Notes: a model not told the origin generated them from the sequence alone. A DNA stretch of 64,000 bases from Mycolicibacterium sp. P9-22 (GCF_008329585.1 NZ_NPKP01000003.1:496001-560000); one strand, 5' to 3'. Counted from the stretch's first letter, positions 52,557 to 61,368 are shown. Numbers and translations: made by a program.

Positions 52557-54952
52557 TCTCCGGCCTGAGCGATGCCGAGGTCGCCCAGCGGGTGGCCGAC
52601 GGCCAGACCAACGACGTGCCCACCCGGGCGGCGCGCAGCGTCTCGGACATCGTGCGCGCCAACGTGTTCACCCGCATCAACGCGATTCTCGGCGTGCTGT
52701 TCGCCATCGTGGTGGCCACCGGCTCACTGATCAACGGGCTGTTCGGGCTGCTGATCGTCGCCAACAGCGCGATCGGCATCATCCAGGAACTGCGCGCCAA
52801 ACAGACGCTGGACAAGCTGGCCATCGTCGGGCAGGCCAAACCCCTGGTGCGCAGGCAGTCCGGGACGCGCGCACTCGCACCCAGTGAGGTGGTCCTCGGC
52901 GATGTCATCGAGGTGGGCCCCGGTGACCAGATCACCGTCGACGGGGAAGTGCTGGAGGAGAACAACCTTGAGGTCGACGAGTCCCTGCTGACCGGCGAGG
53001 CCGACCCGATGGCCAAGGACCCCGGCGACAAGGTGATGTCGGGCAGCTTCGTGGTCGCCGGGTCCGGCGCCTACCGGGCCACCAAGGTCGGCCGCGAGGC
53101 CTACGCGGCCCAGCTCGCCGAGGAAGCCAGCAAGTTCACCCTGGTCAAATCCGAACTGCGCAGCGGTATCAACAAGATTCTGCAGTTCATCACCTACCTG
53201 CTCTGGCCGGCCGGCGCGCTGATCATCTACACCCAGCTGTTCACCACCGACGCCGGCTGGCAGGAGTCGGTGCTGCGGATGGTGGGAGCGCTGGTGCCGA
53301 TGGTGCCCGAGGGCCTGGTGCTGATGACATCCATCGCCTTCGCCGTCGGCGTGGTGCGGCTCGGGCAGCGCCAGTGCCTGGTGCAGGAACTGCCTGCCAT
53401 CGAGGGTCTGGCCCGTGTCGATGTGGTGTGCGCCGACAAGACGGGCACGCTGACCGAGAACGGTATGCGACTGTCCGAACTCAAGGCGCTCGGCGCCGGC
53501 GGGCAGGAGCGCAGCGACAGGGGAATAGCAACAGCCGACTGCTCGACGGTGCTGGCCCAGCTGGCCGCCGATGACGCCCGTCCCAACGCGAGCATGGCGG
53601 CCATCGCCGAGGCCTACGACACCGCACCGGGCTGGACGGCCACCGCGGCGGCGCCGTTCAAGTCGGCCACCAAGTGGAGCGGCGCGTCCTACGGCGAGCA
53701 CGGCAACTGGGTGATCGGCGCCCCCGATGTGCTGCTGGACCCGGCCTCACCGGAGGCCGAGGAGGCCGAGCGGATCGGCGCCCAGGGGCTGCGGGTGCTG
53801 CTGCTGGGATCGTGTGACCACACCGTGGACGCCCCGGGCGCGCCCGGCACCGTCACCCCGGCCGCACTCGTCGTCCTGGAACAGCGAGTGCGCCCGGACG
53901 CCCGCGACACCCTGGATTACTTTGCCTCCCAACGCGTCACGGTCAAGGTGATCTCCGGGGACAACGCCAAATCGGTGGGTGCGGTGGCCGGGACGCTCGG
54001 CCTGCACGGCGAGACGCTCGATGCCCGTCAGCTCCCCGAGACGCCCGACGAACTGGCCACCGCCGTCGACCAGTACACCACCTTCGGGCGGGTGCGCCCG
54101 GACCAGAAGCGGGCCATGGTGCATGCCCTGCAGTCCCGCGGTCACACGGTGGCGATGACCGGTGACGGCGTCAACGATGTGCTGGCCCTCAAGGACGCCG
54201 ATATCGGGGTGGCGATGGGATCGGGTAGCTCGGCATCCCGGGCGGTGGCCCAGATCGTGTTGCTGGACAACAAGTTCGCGACGCTGCCGCATGTGGTGGG
54301 TGAGGGCCGCCGGGTGATCGGCAATATCGAGCGGGTCTCCAACCTGTTCCTGACCAAGACGGTGTACTCGGTGCTGCTGGCCGCGCTGGTCGGCATCGGC
54401 GGGTTGTCGGCCAAGCTGTTCGGGTCCGATCCGCTGCTGTATCCGTTCCAGCCGATCCACGTCACCATCGCGGCCTGGTTCACCATCGGGATCCCGGCGT
54501 TCATCCTGTCGCTGGCGCCGAACTCCGAACGGGCCCGCCCCGGTTTCGTGCGCCGGGTGATGACCTCCGCGCTGCCCGCGGGCATCGTCGTCGGCCTGAG
54601 CACGTTCATCTCCTACCTGCTGGCCTATCAGGGCCGTGGCGCCACCGACGTCGAGCAGACGCAGGCCTCCACCACGGCGCTTATCACGCTGCTGGTCGCC
54701 TCGGTGTGGGTGCTGGCAGTGGTGGCCCGCCCCTATGAGTGGTGGCGAATCGCACTGGTGGCGGTGTCCGCGCTGGCCTATGTGGTGATCTTCTCCCTGC
54801 CGCCGGCTCAGGAGACGTTCCTGCTGGATCCGACCAATGTCGCGCTGACCTCGATGGGGCTGGGCATCGGTGCTGTCGCGGCGGTAATCATCGAGATCGC
54901 CTGGTGGGTGGAGGGCAGATTGTCCGGTGAACCCCGCCGGCTATGGCGCTAG
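52553..54952 (+). CDS. ctpE: P-type ATPase CtpE (calcium transporter)
   Basis: A 799-residue membrane pump. TGE-A motif [10 protein letters not shown] (actuator), PEGL at 251-255, phosphorylated D295 in [13 protein letters not shown], and the hinge [24 protein letters not shown]; about ten helices. It closely matches mycobacterial CtpE, shown to take up Ca2+ and support cell-surface integrity in M. smegmatis. Start GTG 52553 is inside the previous stop. The gene order Rv0906-Rv0907-ctpE-Rv0909 is conserved. Confidence 0.95.
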   Translation: MISGLSDAEVAQRVADGQTNDVPTRAARSVSDIVRANVFTRINAILGVLFAIVVATGSLINGLFGLLIVANSAIGIIQELRAKQTLDKLAIVGQAKPLVRRQSGTRALAPSEVVLGDVIEVGPGDQITVDGEVLEENNLEVDESLLTGEADPMAKDPGDKVMSGSFVVAGSGAYRATKVGREAYAAQLAEEASKFTLVKSELRSGINKILQFITYLLWPAGALIIYTQLFTTDAGWQESVLRMVGALVPMVPEGLVLMTSIAFAVGVVRLGQRQCLVQELPAIEGLARVDVVCADKTGTLTENGMRLSELKALGAGGQERSDRGIATADCSTVLAQLAADDARPNASMAAIAEAYDTAPGWTATAAAPFKSATKWSGASYGEHGNWVIGAPDVLLDPASPEAEEAERIGAQGLRVLLLGSCDHTVDAPGAPGTVTPAALVVLEQRVRPDARDTLDYFASQRVTVKVISGDNAKSVGAVAGTLGLHGETLDARQLPETPDELATAVDQYTTFGRVRPDQKRAMVHALQSRGHTVAMTGDGVNDVLALKDADIGVAMGSGSSASRAVAQIVLLDNKFATLPHVVGEGRRVIGNIERVSNLFLTKTVYSVLLAALVGIGGLSAKLFGSDPLLYPFQPIHVTIAAWFTIGIPAFILSLAPNSERARPGFVRRVMTSALPAGIVVGLSTFISYLLAYQGRGATDVEQTQASTTALITLLVASVWVLAVVARPYEWWRIALVAVSALAYVVIFSLPPAQETFLLDPTNVALTSMGLGIGAVAAVIIEIAWWVEGRLSGEPRRLWR

Positions 54953-54955
54953 GGT
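54950..54955 (+). promoter_or_regulatory. -10 box (TAGGGT) for leaderless Rv0909-like gene
   Basis: TAGGGT spans the end of ctpE and ends 6 bases before the ATG at 54962; no ribosome site precedes that start. Confidence 0.6.
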
Positions 54956-54961
54956 TGTGGC

Positions 54962-55201
54962 ATGAGTTTCCTGGACAAGATTAAAGGCCTGGTGGCCAAG
55001 AACGCAGACAAGGTCGACACCGCGATCGACAAGGCCGGCGACCTTGTCGACAAGAAGACTCAGGGCAAGTACGCCCAGCATGTGGACAAGGTGCAGGACG
55101 CCGCCAAGAAGGCCGCCCGCGACCAGGGCGGCACGCCGCCTCCGCCGGTCCCGCCCACGCAGCAGTCCGGACAGCCCCCGGCTTCTCCTCCTGCGCCGTA
55201 A
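54962..55201 (+). CDS. Rv0909-like small protein (predicted antitoxin)
   Basis: A 79-residue protein with a lysine/aspartate-rich helical region (MSFLDKIKGLVAKNADKVDTAIDKAGDLVDKKTQGKYAQHVDKVQDAAKKAA) and a proline-rich tail from about 57. It matches Rv0909, listed as the antitoxin of a pair with Rv0910. The amphipathic helix (D-K-x-D-x-A-I-D-K-A-G repeats) also resembles the general MT0933-like antitoxin family. Next gene starts directly after the stop codon, so the two are co-translated. Confidence 0.88.
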   Translation: MSFLDKIKGLVAKNADKVDTAIDKAGDLVDKKTQGKYAQHVDKVQDAAKKAARDQGGTPPPPVPPTQQSGQPPASPPAP

Positions 55202-55633
55202 ATGGCCAAACTGTCCGTCTCGGTCGACGTCCCGCTGTCGCCGGAGCAGGCATGGGAGGCGGCCTCGGACCTGTCCCGGTTCAAGGAATGGCTGAGCATC
55301 CACAAGATGTGGCGCTCGGAGCTGCCCGACACACTGGGCAAGGGCACCGAGATCGAGTCCATCGTCGAGGTCAAGGGCATGCTCAACCGCGTGCACTGGA
55401 CCATCGTCAACTACAAGCCGCCGGAGTCGATGACGCTCAACGGCAACGGTGTCGGCGGGGTCAAGATCAAGCTGATCGCCCGGGTGAAGCCCGTCGCCGA
55501 GGGCGCTTCCGTGCAACTGGACATCCATCTGGGCGGGCCGGCGCTGTTCGGCCCGATCGGCATGGTGGTCGCCGGGGCTTTGAAGAGCGACATCCGGCAA
55601 TCGCTGGACCAGTTCAAGAAGGTCTTCTCCTAG
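55202..55633 (+). CDS. Rv0910-like SRPBCC-fold protein (predicted toxin)
   Basis: A 143-residue protein of the START/SRPBCC fold (MAKLSVSVDVPLSPEQAWEAASDLSRFKEWLSIHKMWRSELP ... LDIHLGGPALFGPIGMVVAGALKSDIRQSLDQFKKVF), matching Rv0910, annotated as the toxin of a type II pair. That fold binds lipids or small hydrophobic molecules, so its toxin role is less clear than for nucleases. Directly after the antitoxin-like gene with no gap. Confidence 0.88.
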   Translation: MAKLSVSVDVPLSPEQAWEAASDLSRFKEWLSIHKMWRSELPDTLGKGTEIESIVEVKGMLNRVHWTIVNYKPPESMTLNGNGVGGVKIKLIARVKPVAEGASVQLDIHLGGPALFGPIGMVVAGALKSDIRQSLDQFKKVFS

Positions 55634-55684
55634 CTCCGGCACGGTGCGCGATGAGTTTCGGCGGAGCCCCGAGTCGGTACTGCC

Positions 55685-56452
55685 ATGACAACCTCACACC
55701 CCCTCGGTGCCCCCTGCTGGATCGACCTGGCGACCTCCGATATCGAGCGCGCACAACAGTTCTACGGCGCGGTCTTCGGCTGGACCTTCGAGTCCGCCGG
55801 GCCGGAATACGGCGGCTACGTCAGCGCCTTCGTCGACGGTGTCCAGGTGGCCGGCCTGATGCCCAATGACCCGCAGTGGAACATGCCCGACCGCTGGAAC
55901 ACCTACCTGCACACCGCGGATGCCGACGCCACCATCGCGGCGGTCACCGCCGCCGGCGGTATGAGTTGTGGTGGGGCGATGGACATCCCCGCCAAGGGTC
56001 GGATGGCGATGGTCGCCGATCCGACCGGCGGCATGATCGGATTGTGGCAGCCCACGCAGCATCTCGGCTTCGAGGCCACCGGCGTGGCGGGCGCACCGGT
56101 CTGGCATCAGGTGACCACCCGCGACTTCGCCGGCACCCTGGACTTCTACCGCGCGGTGTTCGGCTGGCAGACCCAGGTCGAGGCCGACTCCGACGAATTT
56201 CGTTACAGCACGGTGTCATTCGACGGTGAGCAACGGGTCGGCGTGATGGACGGCAGCGCCTTCATGGCCGCCGACGAGCCGTCCAACTGGTTCTTCTTCC
56301 TGGGCGCCGACGACGTCGACAAGGCCCAGCAGCTCATCGTCGACAACGGTGGCAGCATCACCCGGGCCGCCGAGGACACACCGTACGGCCGGCTGGCATC
56401 GGTGGCCGACCCGACCGGCGCCGGGTTCAATCTCTCGTCGTTGCAGCCCTAA
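55685..56452 (+). CDS. VOC/glyoxalase-family protein with two domains (Rv0911-like)
   Basis: A 255-residue protein with two tandem VOC (bleomycin resistance/glyoxalase) domains, each built on a similar motif (DLATSDIERAQQFYGAVFGWTF and QVTTRDFAGTLDFYRAVFGWQTQ, then GMIGLWQP and AGFNLSSLQP). Matches Rv0911. May bind a metal and act on a small hydrophobic or aldehyde substrate. Its stop overlaps the convergent cupin gene (CTAA). Confidence 0.93.
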   Translation: MTTSHPLGAPCWIDLATSDIERAQQFYGAVFGWTFESAGPEYGGYVSAFVDGVQVAGLMPNDPQWNMPDRWNTYLHTADADATIAAVTAAGGMSCGGAMDIPAKGRMAMVADPTGGMIGLWQPTQHLGFEATGVAGAPVWHQVTTRDFAGTLDFYRAVFGWQTQVEADSDEFRYSTVSFDGEQRVGVMDGSAFMAADEPSNWFFFLGADDVDKAQQLIVDNGGSITRAAEDTPYGRLASVADPTGAGFNLSSLQP

Positions 56453-56889
56453 CCGGCGCTCAGCGCGAAGTCGGCGAAATCGAAGCCCGGCACCACAATG
56501 CAACTGACCAGCGTCGGTTCCTCATCGCGGGGACGGGCCCGCTGCCAGTGCCCGGGCGGCACCACGGACTGCGGCTGCTCCCCGGCAGCGATATCGGGTC
56601 CCAGCACCACGGTGTGCGCCGAGTCCTGTTCGCGGCCGACCTCCAGCAGCAGCGGGCTGCCCCGGTGGTGCAGCCAGAGCTCGGTACTGCGCACGGTGTG
56701 CCAGGCCGACTGCTGGCCGGGCATCAGCAGGAACAGGATCGCCGTGCCGGCGCACCGCGGTCCGGTGTAATCCGACGGCAGCGCCGACTGGGGAAACGTC
56801 AGCTCACTGCGCCAGGTTTCGCGGTACCAGCCCCCTTCGGGGTGCGGGGACAGGTCGAGCTGGCGGGCCCAGTCGGGTAGTTCCGTCAT
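56449..56889 (-). CDS. Cupin domain protein (DUF985 family)
   Basis: A 146-residue single cupin. HPEGGWYRETWRS is the DUF985 start and SAWHTVRSTELWLHHRGSPLLL the barrel with candidate metal His residues, ending VVPGFDFADFALSAG. No proven activity is known for this family; sugar or small-ligand binding is typical. The ATG at 56889 is taken because the domain starts within ten residues; the longer upstream frame is antisense to the next gene. Convergent with the VOC gene. Confidence 0.9.
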   Translation of the reverse strand: MTELPDWARQLDLSPHPEGGWYRETWRSELTFPQSALPSDYTGPRCAGTAILFLLMPGQQSAWHTVRSTELWLHHRGSPLLLEVGREQDSAHTVVLGPDIAAGEQPQSVVPPGHWQRARPRDEEPTLVSCIVVPGFDFADFALSAG

Positions 56890-56918
56890 GGGCACCCAGG
56901 GTACGCAGCGCGACCCGA

Positions 56919-56924
56919 TAGCCT
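56919..56924 (+). promoter_or_regulatory. -10 box (TAGCCT) for leaderless Rv0912-like gene
   Basis: TAGCCT ends 7 bases before the ATG at 56932; no ribosome site is present. Confidence 0.55.
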
Positions 56925-56931
56925 GAGGCAC

Positions 56932-57366
56932 ATGGCTCGATTGCGTCCCGGCTGGCTGGTTGCGTTGTGCGCGCTGGTCCTGGCGGTGAGTGCCTGGTTG
57001 CCGTGGCTGACCACGTCCGCGGACGGCGGCGGCCGGGCCAACGCGATCGGCGGCAAGGTCGGCGCCATCGGGGTGCCACCGCCGGGGTTCGGGGTCGGGC
57101 AACTGATCGTGCTGCTGGCGGCGACGCTGATCGTGGCCGCCACGATGGCCGCGCGTCAGCTCTCGGCGCGACTGGCATCCTCTGCGGCGCTGGCTGTTTC
57201 GATGATCGTGGCAGCGCTGATCGGCTGGTACTTCCGGCTGTACGTGCAGGCGCCGGTGGCGGCCGGGTACGGGATGTATGTGGCAGCGGCGATGACGGTG
57301 CTGGCCATCGTGGGATCCGTGCTGGCGATGGTGGTCGCCTGGGCGCAGACCGGAGCACACCGATGA
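56932..57366 (+). CDS. Four-helix membrane protein (Rv0912-like)
   Basis: A 144-residue membrane protein with four predicted helices and an LPWLTT motif after the first, reminiscent of Rv0912 in the same position relative to Rv0911. Function unknown. Its last codons overlap the acetyltransferase start (ATGA), which suggests a shared transcript. Confidence 0.82.
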   Translation: MARLRPGWLVALCALVLAVSAWLPWLTTSADGGGRANAIGGKVGAIGVPPPGFGVGQLIVLLAATLIVAATMAARQLSARLASSAALAVSMIVAALIGWYFRLYVQAPVAAGYGMYVAAAMTVLAIVGSVLAMVVAWAQTGAHR

Positions 57367-57938
57367 GCTTCGTGCAGCCGGTGGTGCTGACCGGACAGCG
57401 CTGGGTGACGCTGGAACCGCTGCAGGCCGGGCATGCCACCGAGATCGCCGCGGCCGCCGCAGACATCGGCGATCTGTGGTTCACCCATGCGCCGACCCCG
57501 GACACCGCGGCCACCTGGACGCAGACCAGGCTGGCCGACCGGAACGGGTTCACCTTCGTGGTGCGCGCCCTCGACGGCACGGTGATCGGATCGACGAGCT
57601 ACCTGAACATCGACGGACCCAACCGACGCCTGGAGATCGGCGCCACCTGGTACGCCGCACCGGTCCGGCGGACCGGAGTGAACACCGAGGCCAAGCTGCT
57701 GTTGTTGACGCATGCCTTCGAGACGCTGAACTGTGTGGCCGTCGAATTCCGCACCCATTTCTTCAACTCCACCAGCAGGGCCGCGATCGAACGGCTGGGC
57801 GCCAAGCTCGACGGGGTGCTGCGCAGTCACCAGTTGCTGCCCGACGGGTCACGCCGCGACACGGTGGTCTACTCGATCCTGGACATCGAGTGGCCGGCGG
57901 TGCGCAACAATCTGCGGTCGCGGTCAAACCGCCACTGA
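57363..57938 (+). CDS. GNAT family acetyltransferase (RimJ/RimL-like)
   Basis: A 191-residue N-acetyltransferase: LTGQRWVTLEPLQAGHATEIAAAA, TLDGTVIGSTSYLNID-like GxxxY strand, LEIGATWYAAPVRRTGVNTEAKLLLLTHAFETLNCVAVEFRTHFFNSTSRAAIERLGAKLDGVLRSH matches the RimJ/RimL motif A region that binds acetyl-CoA. Substrate (protein N-terminus or small amine) is unknown. Translationally coupled to the membrane protein. Confidence 0.92.
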   Translation: MSFVQPVVLTGQRWVTLEPLQAGHATEIAAAAADIGDLWFTHAPTPDTAATWTQTRLADRNGFTFVVRALDGTVIGSTSYLNIDGPNRRLEIGATWYAAPVRRTGVNTEAKLLLLTHAFETLNCVAVEFRTHFFNSTSRAAIERLGAKLDGVLRSHQLLPDGSRRDTVVYSILDIEWPAVRNNLRSRSNRH

Positions 57939-57975
57939 ACTCGGCATCTCACGTTCCGGCCCGCGACGGCGTCTA

Positions 57976-57981
57976 CACAAT
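57976..57981 (+). promoter_or_regulatory. -10-like CACAAT for the sigma factor gene
   Basis: CACAAT ends 6 bases before GTG 57988, mirroring the layout at 2384-2396. An extracytoplasmic-type promoter read by the sigma factor itself cannot be excluded. Confidence 0.4.
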
Positions 57982-57987
57982 GTGACT

Positions 57988-58452
57988 GTGCGACGACCAT
58001 TCGAGGACATCGTGACCGAGTACGGGCCGATGGTGCTGCGGGTGTGCCGGGCCGTCGTCGGCCCCACCGACGCCGAGGATGCGTGGTCGGAGACGTTCCT
58101 GTCCGCCATGCGGGCTTACCCGCAGCTCGATGCGAACGCCAACGTCGAGGCCTGGTTGGTGACCATCGCGCACCGCCGAGCCATCGACATCGGGCGCGCC
58201 ATCACCCGGGCGCCCGCCCCCGTCGACGCCATTCCCGAAACCGGGCACACGGACAGCCACGATCCGGACCTGTGGGCGGCGCTGGAGGGGTTGCCGGACA
58301 AACAGCGCCGCACGCTGGCCTACCGCTACCTGGCCGGGCTGCCCTATGCCGAGATCGCGGGCCTGCTCGGCGGTTCCACCGACGCCGCGCGTCGCGCCGC
58401 GGCCGACGGCATCAAGACGCTGCGCACGACTTATCTCAAGGAGGACGCATGA
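57988..58452 (+). CDS. ECF-type RNA polymerase sigma factor, no anti-sigma gene nearby
   Basis: A 154-residue sigma-70 family protein with region 2 (VTEYGPMVLRVCRAVVGPTDAEDAWSETFLSAMRAYPQLDANANVEAWLVTIAHRRAIDIGRA) and region 4 (LEGLPDKQRRTLAYRYLAGLPYAEIAGLLGGSTDAARRAAADGIKTLRTTY), with almost no linker. GTG 57988 is preferred for its -10 spacing; GTG 57982 would add two residues. There is no membrane anti-sigma next to it; instead the next two genes are Ogt and a 2OG-Fe(II) oxygenase in overlapping frames. It probably directs expression of this DNA-repair unit. Confidence 0.86.
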   Translation: MRRPFEDIVTEYGPMVLRVCRAVVGPTDAEDAWSETFLSAMRAYPQLDANANVEAWLVTIAHRRAIDIGRAITRAPAPVDAIPETGHTDSHDPDLWAALEGLPDKQRRTLAYRYLAGLPYAEIAGLLGGSTDAARRAAADGIKTLRTTYLKEDA

Positions 58453-59036
58453 CCGAGATCTTCGACGGCATCGACGCCGACGCCCCCACCCTGGCGCGGC
58501 TGCATCAGCGCCTCGAGCGGGCCGCCCAGGACGCAGACCTGCTCGATGTGGCCTACCGAACCCTGGACACCGCCGTCGGCCGGCTGCTGTTGGCGGCGAC
58601 ACCGCTCGGTCTGGTGCGGGTGGCGTTCCTCGATGTCGACGGCGACGCCCTCGCGACGTTGGCCCAGCGGATCAGCCCGCGGATCCTGCACGCTCCCGCC
58701 CGGCTCGACGATGCCGCCACCGAGATCGACGAATACCTCGCAGGCCGGCGCACCGCGTTCGACGTGGCGCTGGATCTGAGGCTGGCCGAAGGCTTCCGCA
58801 GGCAGGTGGTCGAGCATCTGCGCGATATCGGGTACGGGCGCCGCGAAAGCTACGCGACCGTCGCGGCGGCGGTCGGCAACCCCAAGGCCGTGCGGGCGGT
58901 GGGCACGGCGTGCGCACGCAATCCGCTGCCGCTGGTGATTCCGTGCCACCGGGTGGTGCGCACCGACGGATCGATCGGGCAGTACGCCGGCGGTCCGGCC
59001 GCGAAGTCCGCGCTGCTGGAGTTGGAGGCGGCATGA
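58449..59036 (+). CDS. ogt: Methylated-DNA-protein cysteine methyltransferase
   Basis: A 195-residue suicide repair protein moving alkyl groups from O6-alkylguanine to its own Cys. Active-site C166 lies in PLVIPCHRVVRTDGSIGQYAGG, and the recognition region reads GRRESYATVAAAVGNPKAVRAVGTACARNPLP. The N-terminal domain (residues 1-100) is Ada-like. ATG 58449 overlaps the sigma stop (ATGA), and its own stop overlaps the oxygenase start, a tight operon for alkylation defence. Confidence 0.95.
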   Translation: MTEIFDGIDADAPTLARLHQRLERAAQDADLLDVAYRTLDTAVGRLLLAATPLGLVRVAFLDVDGDALATLAQRISPRILHAPARLDDAATEIDEYLAGRRTAFDVALDLRLAEGFRRQVVEHLRDIGYGRRESYATVAAAVGNPKAVRAVGTACARNPLPLVIPCHRVVRTDGSIGQYAGGPAAKSALLELEAA

Positions 59037-59710
59037 GTTCGGCCCTGTTCGACGAACTGGACGACCACGGTTGTGCCCCCACCGGACCGCTGCTGACGGC
59101 GGCGGAGTGTGCCGCGTTCGCCGCCATGTGGGACGACGATCACCGGTTCCGCTCGACCATCGACATGGAGCGCTACCGCTTCGGCCGGGGTGCCTACCGC
59201 TACTTCGACAACCCGCTGCCGCCGAAGATCGCCGCGCTGCGTGCCCAGTTCTACCGGGAGCTGCTGCCGCTGGCGCGCGAGTGGGCCCAGCGCCTCGGTG
59301 ATCCTGCGCCCTGGCCCGACGAATTCGAGGACTGGTTGGCGGCCTGTCACGCCGCCGGCCAGCGCAAGCCGACCCCCATCCTGCTGCGCTACACCGAAGG
59401 TGACTGGAACGCCCTGCACCGCGATCTCTACGGCGACTTGGTCTTCCCGCTCCAGGTCGTGGTGGGTCTGGACGCACCGGGTGTTGACTACACCGGCGGT
59501 GAATTCCTGCTCGTCGAACAGCGTGCCCGCGCCCAGTCCAAGGGATCGGTGCTGCAACTGCCGCAGGGCTGCGGGCTGATCTTCACCACCAGGGACCGCC
59601 CGACGCGATCGAAGCGGGGCTGGTCGCGCACGCCGGTGCGGCACGGCGTCAGCCGGCTGCGTTCGGGGGAGCGGCGCACCCTGGGGCTCGTCCTGCACGA
59701 CGCGACGTAG
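59033..59710 (+). CDS. 2-oxoglutarate/Fe(II)-dependent oxygenase
   Basis: A 225-residue dioxygenase of the double-stranded beta-helix fold. H129-x-D131 (NALHRDLYGDLVFPLQVVVGL) and the distal H204 (PVRHGVSRLR) form the Fe(II) triad, followed by arginines able to hold 2-oxoglutarate. The sequence resembles the uncharacterised COG3826-like oxygenases often found beside ogt and a sigma factor, and is not AlkB itself. Its position, coupled to Ogt and a sigma factor, suggests oxidative removal of alkyl damage or a related modification; the substrate is inferred only. Confidence 0.88.
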   Translation: MSSALFDELDDHGCAPTGPLLTAAECAAFAAMWDDDHRFRSTIDMERYRFGRGAYRYFDNPLPPKIAALRAQFYRELLPLAREWAQRLGDPAPWPDEFEDWLAACHAAGQRKPTPILLRYTEGDWNALHRDLYGDLVFPLQVVVGLDAPGVDYTGGEFLLVEQRARAQSKGSVLQLPQGCGLIFTTRDRPTRSKRGWSRTPVRHGVSRLRSGERRTLGLVLHDAT

Positions 59711-59727
59711 AGCGACAAACGACCGGG

Positions 59728-59733
59728 TACGCT
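59728..59733 (+). promoter_or_regulatory. -10 box (TACGCT) for the MFS gene
   Basis: TACGCT fits TANNNT and leaves an untranslated leader of about 20 bases that holds the ribosome site GAGGTGAT before GTG 59761. Confidence 0.5.
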
Positions 59734-59760
59734 GAGGTACCAATTCTTCGTGAGGTGATC

Positions 59761-60978
59761 GTGCGGGTGAGGTTGTCCAGGGCGAGTGCGCTGCGTCTCG
59801 GTCTGCTGGCTCTCGGGCTGTTCGTCGTGGCCACCAATGCGTTCGTCATCGCCGGAGTGCTGCCCCAGATCGCCCAGACGCTCGGCGTCGGGCCCGGCAC
59901 CATCGGCTACTCGATCTCCGTCTATGCGATCGTGGTCGCCGTCGCGTCGCCGCTGGTGTCGGTCACCTGCGGCCGGGTCCGTCCGGAACGCGTGATGGCG
60001 GGCGGGCTGGTGCTCATCGCCGCGGGCACGTTCCTGGCCGCGGCGGCGGATACCTTCACGGTCTTCACCGCGGGACGGGTGATCGCGGCTCTCGGCGGCG
60101 CCGCGCTGGTGCCCTCGGCGATCGCCGCCGCACCGGTGATGGTGGAACCGGCCCAGCGCGGCCGGGCCATCGCCCTGGTCGGCATGGGCTTCACCCTCGC
60201 CATGGCCATCGGTTCCCCGATCGGCACCGCGCTGGCCGATGTCGGCGGCTGGCGGCTGCCGCTGTCGGTGCTGGCCGGTCTGGCGGCGCTGCTCGTTCCG
60301 GCTCTGCTGCTGGTGGTGCGTGATGTCCCGCGCAGCTCCGCTGTGGACCTGCGTTCGCGTGCCGTCGTCCTGCGGGATCCCCGCATCGTGTTCGCGATCG
60401 CCGCTTCGCTGCTGATGACGCTGGCGTTCAACATGGTCTACATCTTCAGCGCGGTGATCACCCACGACGCCACCGGCGGCGACCACACGCGGCTGGCGAT
60501 CCTGTTGCTCGCCTACGGCGTGGCCGGGGTCATCGGGAACATTGTGGGTGGACGACTGGCCGATCGCGTCGGCAGCCGTCGCACCCTGCAGATCGTGCTC
60601 GCGGCCCAGGCCATCGCCTTCCTGGCGCTCATCCTCGCGCACGGATCGTTGGTTGCCACCGCCCTGGTGTTCGCCCTGTCCGGGATCGCCGGGTTCGCCG
60701 CATCGGTGGCCATTCAGTACCGGCTCGCGCTCATCGATTCACGCTTCGCGAATATCGCGCTCGCCTGGTACTCGACGGCCATGTACGTCGGCATCTCGAT
60801 CGCGCCGCTGATCGGTGCGGCAGCGCTTCCGTACGGCCCGCCCGTGCTGCTGGCGGCCGCGGCGGTGTCCATCCTGGTCGCAGTCGTCGCGTCGGAGATC
60901 AGTCACGCCACCCGGCGTGGCTACGATGGGGTAGCCCGGGACCAGGACCTGGTCTGTGCGTCCTCGACGCACAGCTAA
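59761..60978 (+). CDS. MFS transporter, DHA1 family (12 TM)
   Basis: A 405-residue efflux protein. Twelve helices can be traced; ALGLFVVATNAFVIAGVLPQIAQTLGVGPGTIGYSISVYAIVVAVASP is a DHA1 N-terminus (AraJ/sugar and drug efflux type), and the GGWRLPLSVLAGLAALL and GNIVGGRLADRVGSRRT loops fit. A GAGGTGAT ribosome site precedes GTG 59761; GTG 59755 would overlap it. Substrate unknown. It stands apart from the repair operon by 50 bases and has its own promoter. Confidence 0.9.
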   Translation: MRVRLSRASALRLGLLALGLFVVATNAFVIAGVLPQIAQTLGVGPGTIGYSISVYAIVVAVASPLVSVTCGRVRPERVMAGGLVLIAAGTFLAAAADTFTVFTAGRVIAALGGAALVPSAIAAAPVMVEPAQRGRAIALVGMGFTLAMAIGSPIGTALADVGGWRLPLSVLAGLAALLVPALLLVVRDVPRSSAVDLRSRAVVLRDPRIVFAIAASLLMTLAFNMVYIFSAVITHDATGGDHTRLAILLLAYGVAGVIGNIVGGRLADRVGSRRTLQIVLAAQAIAFLALILAHGSLVATALVFALSGIAGFAASVAIQYRLALIDSRFANIALAWYSTAMYVGISIAPLIGAAALPYGPPVLLAAAAVSILVAVVASEISHATRRGYDGVARDQDLVCASSTHS

Positions 60979-61005
60979 TTTCGGGTGCGTGAAGACGGAG
61001 GAACG

Positions 61006-61368
61006 ATGAGTAGCCAGCCAACAGCGGCCAACGGAGACATCAAGCAGAGCCGGGTCGGCGATATCAGCGTGGTGTCGGTGACCGGGACCGTGGACATGAT
61101 CACCGCTCCCAAGCTGGAAGCGGCGATCGGATCCGCGGCCGAGGGGTCACCGTCGGCGGTGGTGGTCGATTTCACCGCCGTCGAGTTCCTGGCGTCGGCC
61201 GGTATGGGTGTGCTCGTCGCCGCGCACGGAGACCTCGCCCCAGAGCTCAAACTCGTTGTCGTCGCGGATGGCCCGGCCACCAGCCGGCCGCTGAAGCTGG
61301 TGGGCATCGCCGATGTCGTCGATCTCTTCGCGACACTGGATGAAGCCCTGGCCGCCCTGCAGAGTTAG
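61006..61368 (+). CDS. STAS-domain anti-sigma factor antagonist
   Basis: A 120-residue single STAS domain (ISVVSVTGTVDMITAPKLEAAIGSAAEGSPSAVVVDFTAVEFLASAGMGVLVAAHGDL). The phosphorylatable S64 lies in FLASAGMGVL, the normal site used by RsbW-type kinases to switch it off. It probably releases a sigma factor by binding the neighbouring kinase. CGGAGG precedes ATG 61006; the earlier ATG at 60985 has no ribosome site. Confidence 0.93.
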   Translation: MSSQPTAANGDIKQSRVGDISVVSVTGTVDMITAPKLEAAIGSAAEGSPSAVVVDFTAVEFLASAGMGVLVAAHGDLAPELKLVVVADGPATSRPLKLVGIADVVDLFATLDEALAALQS

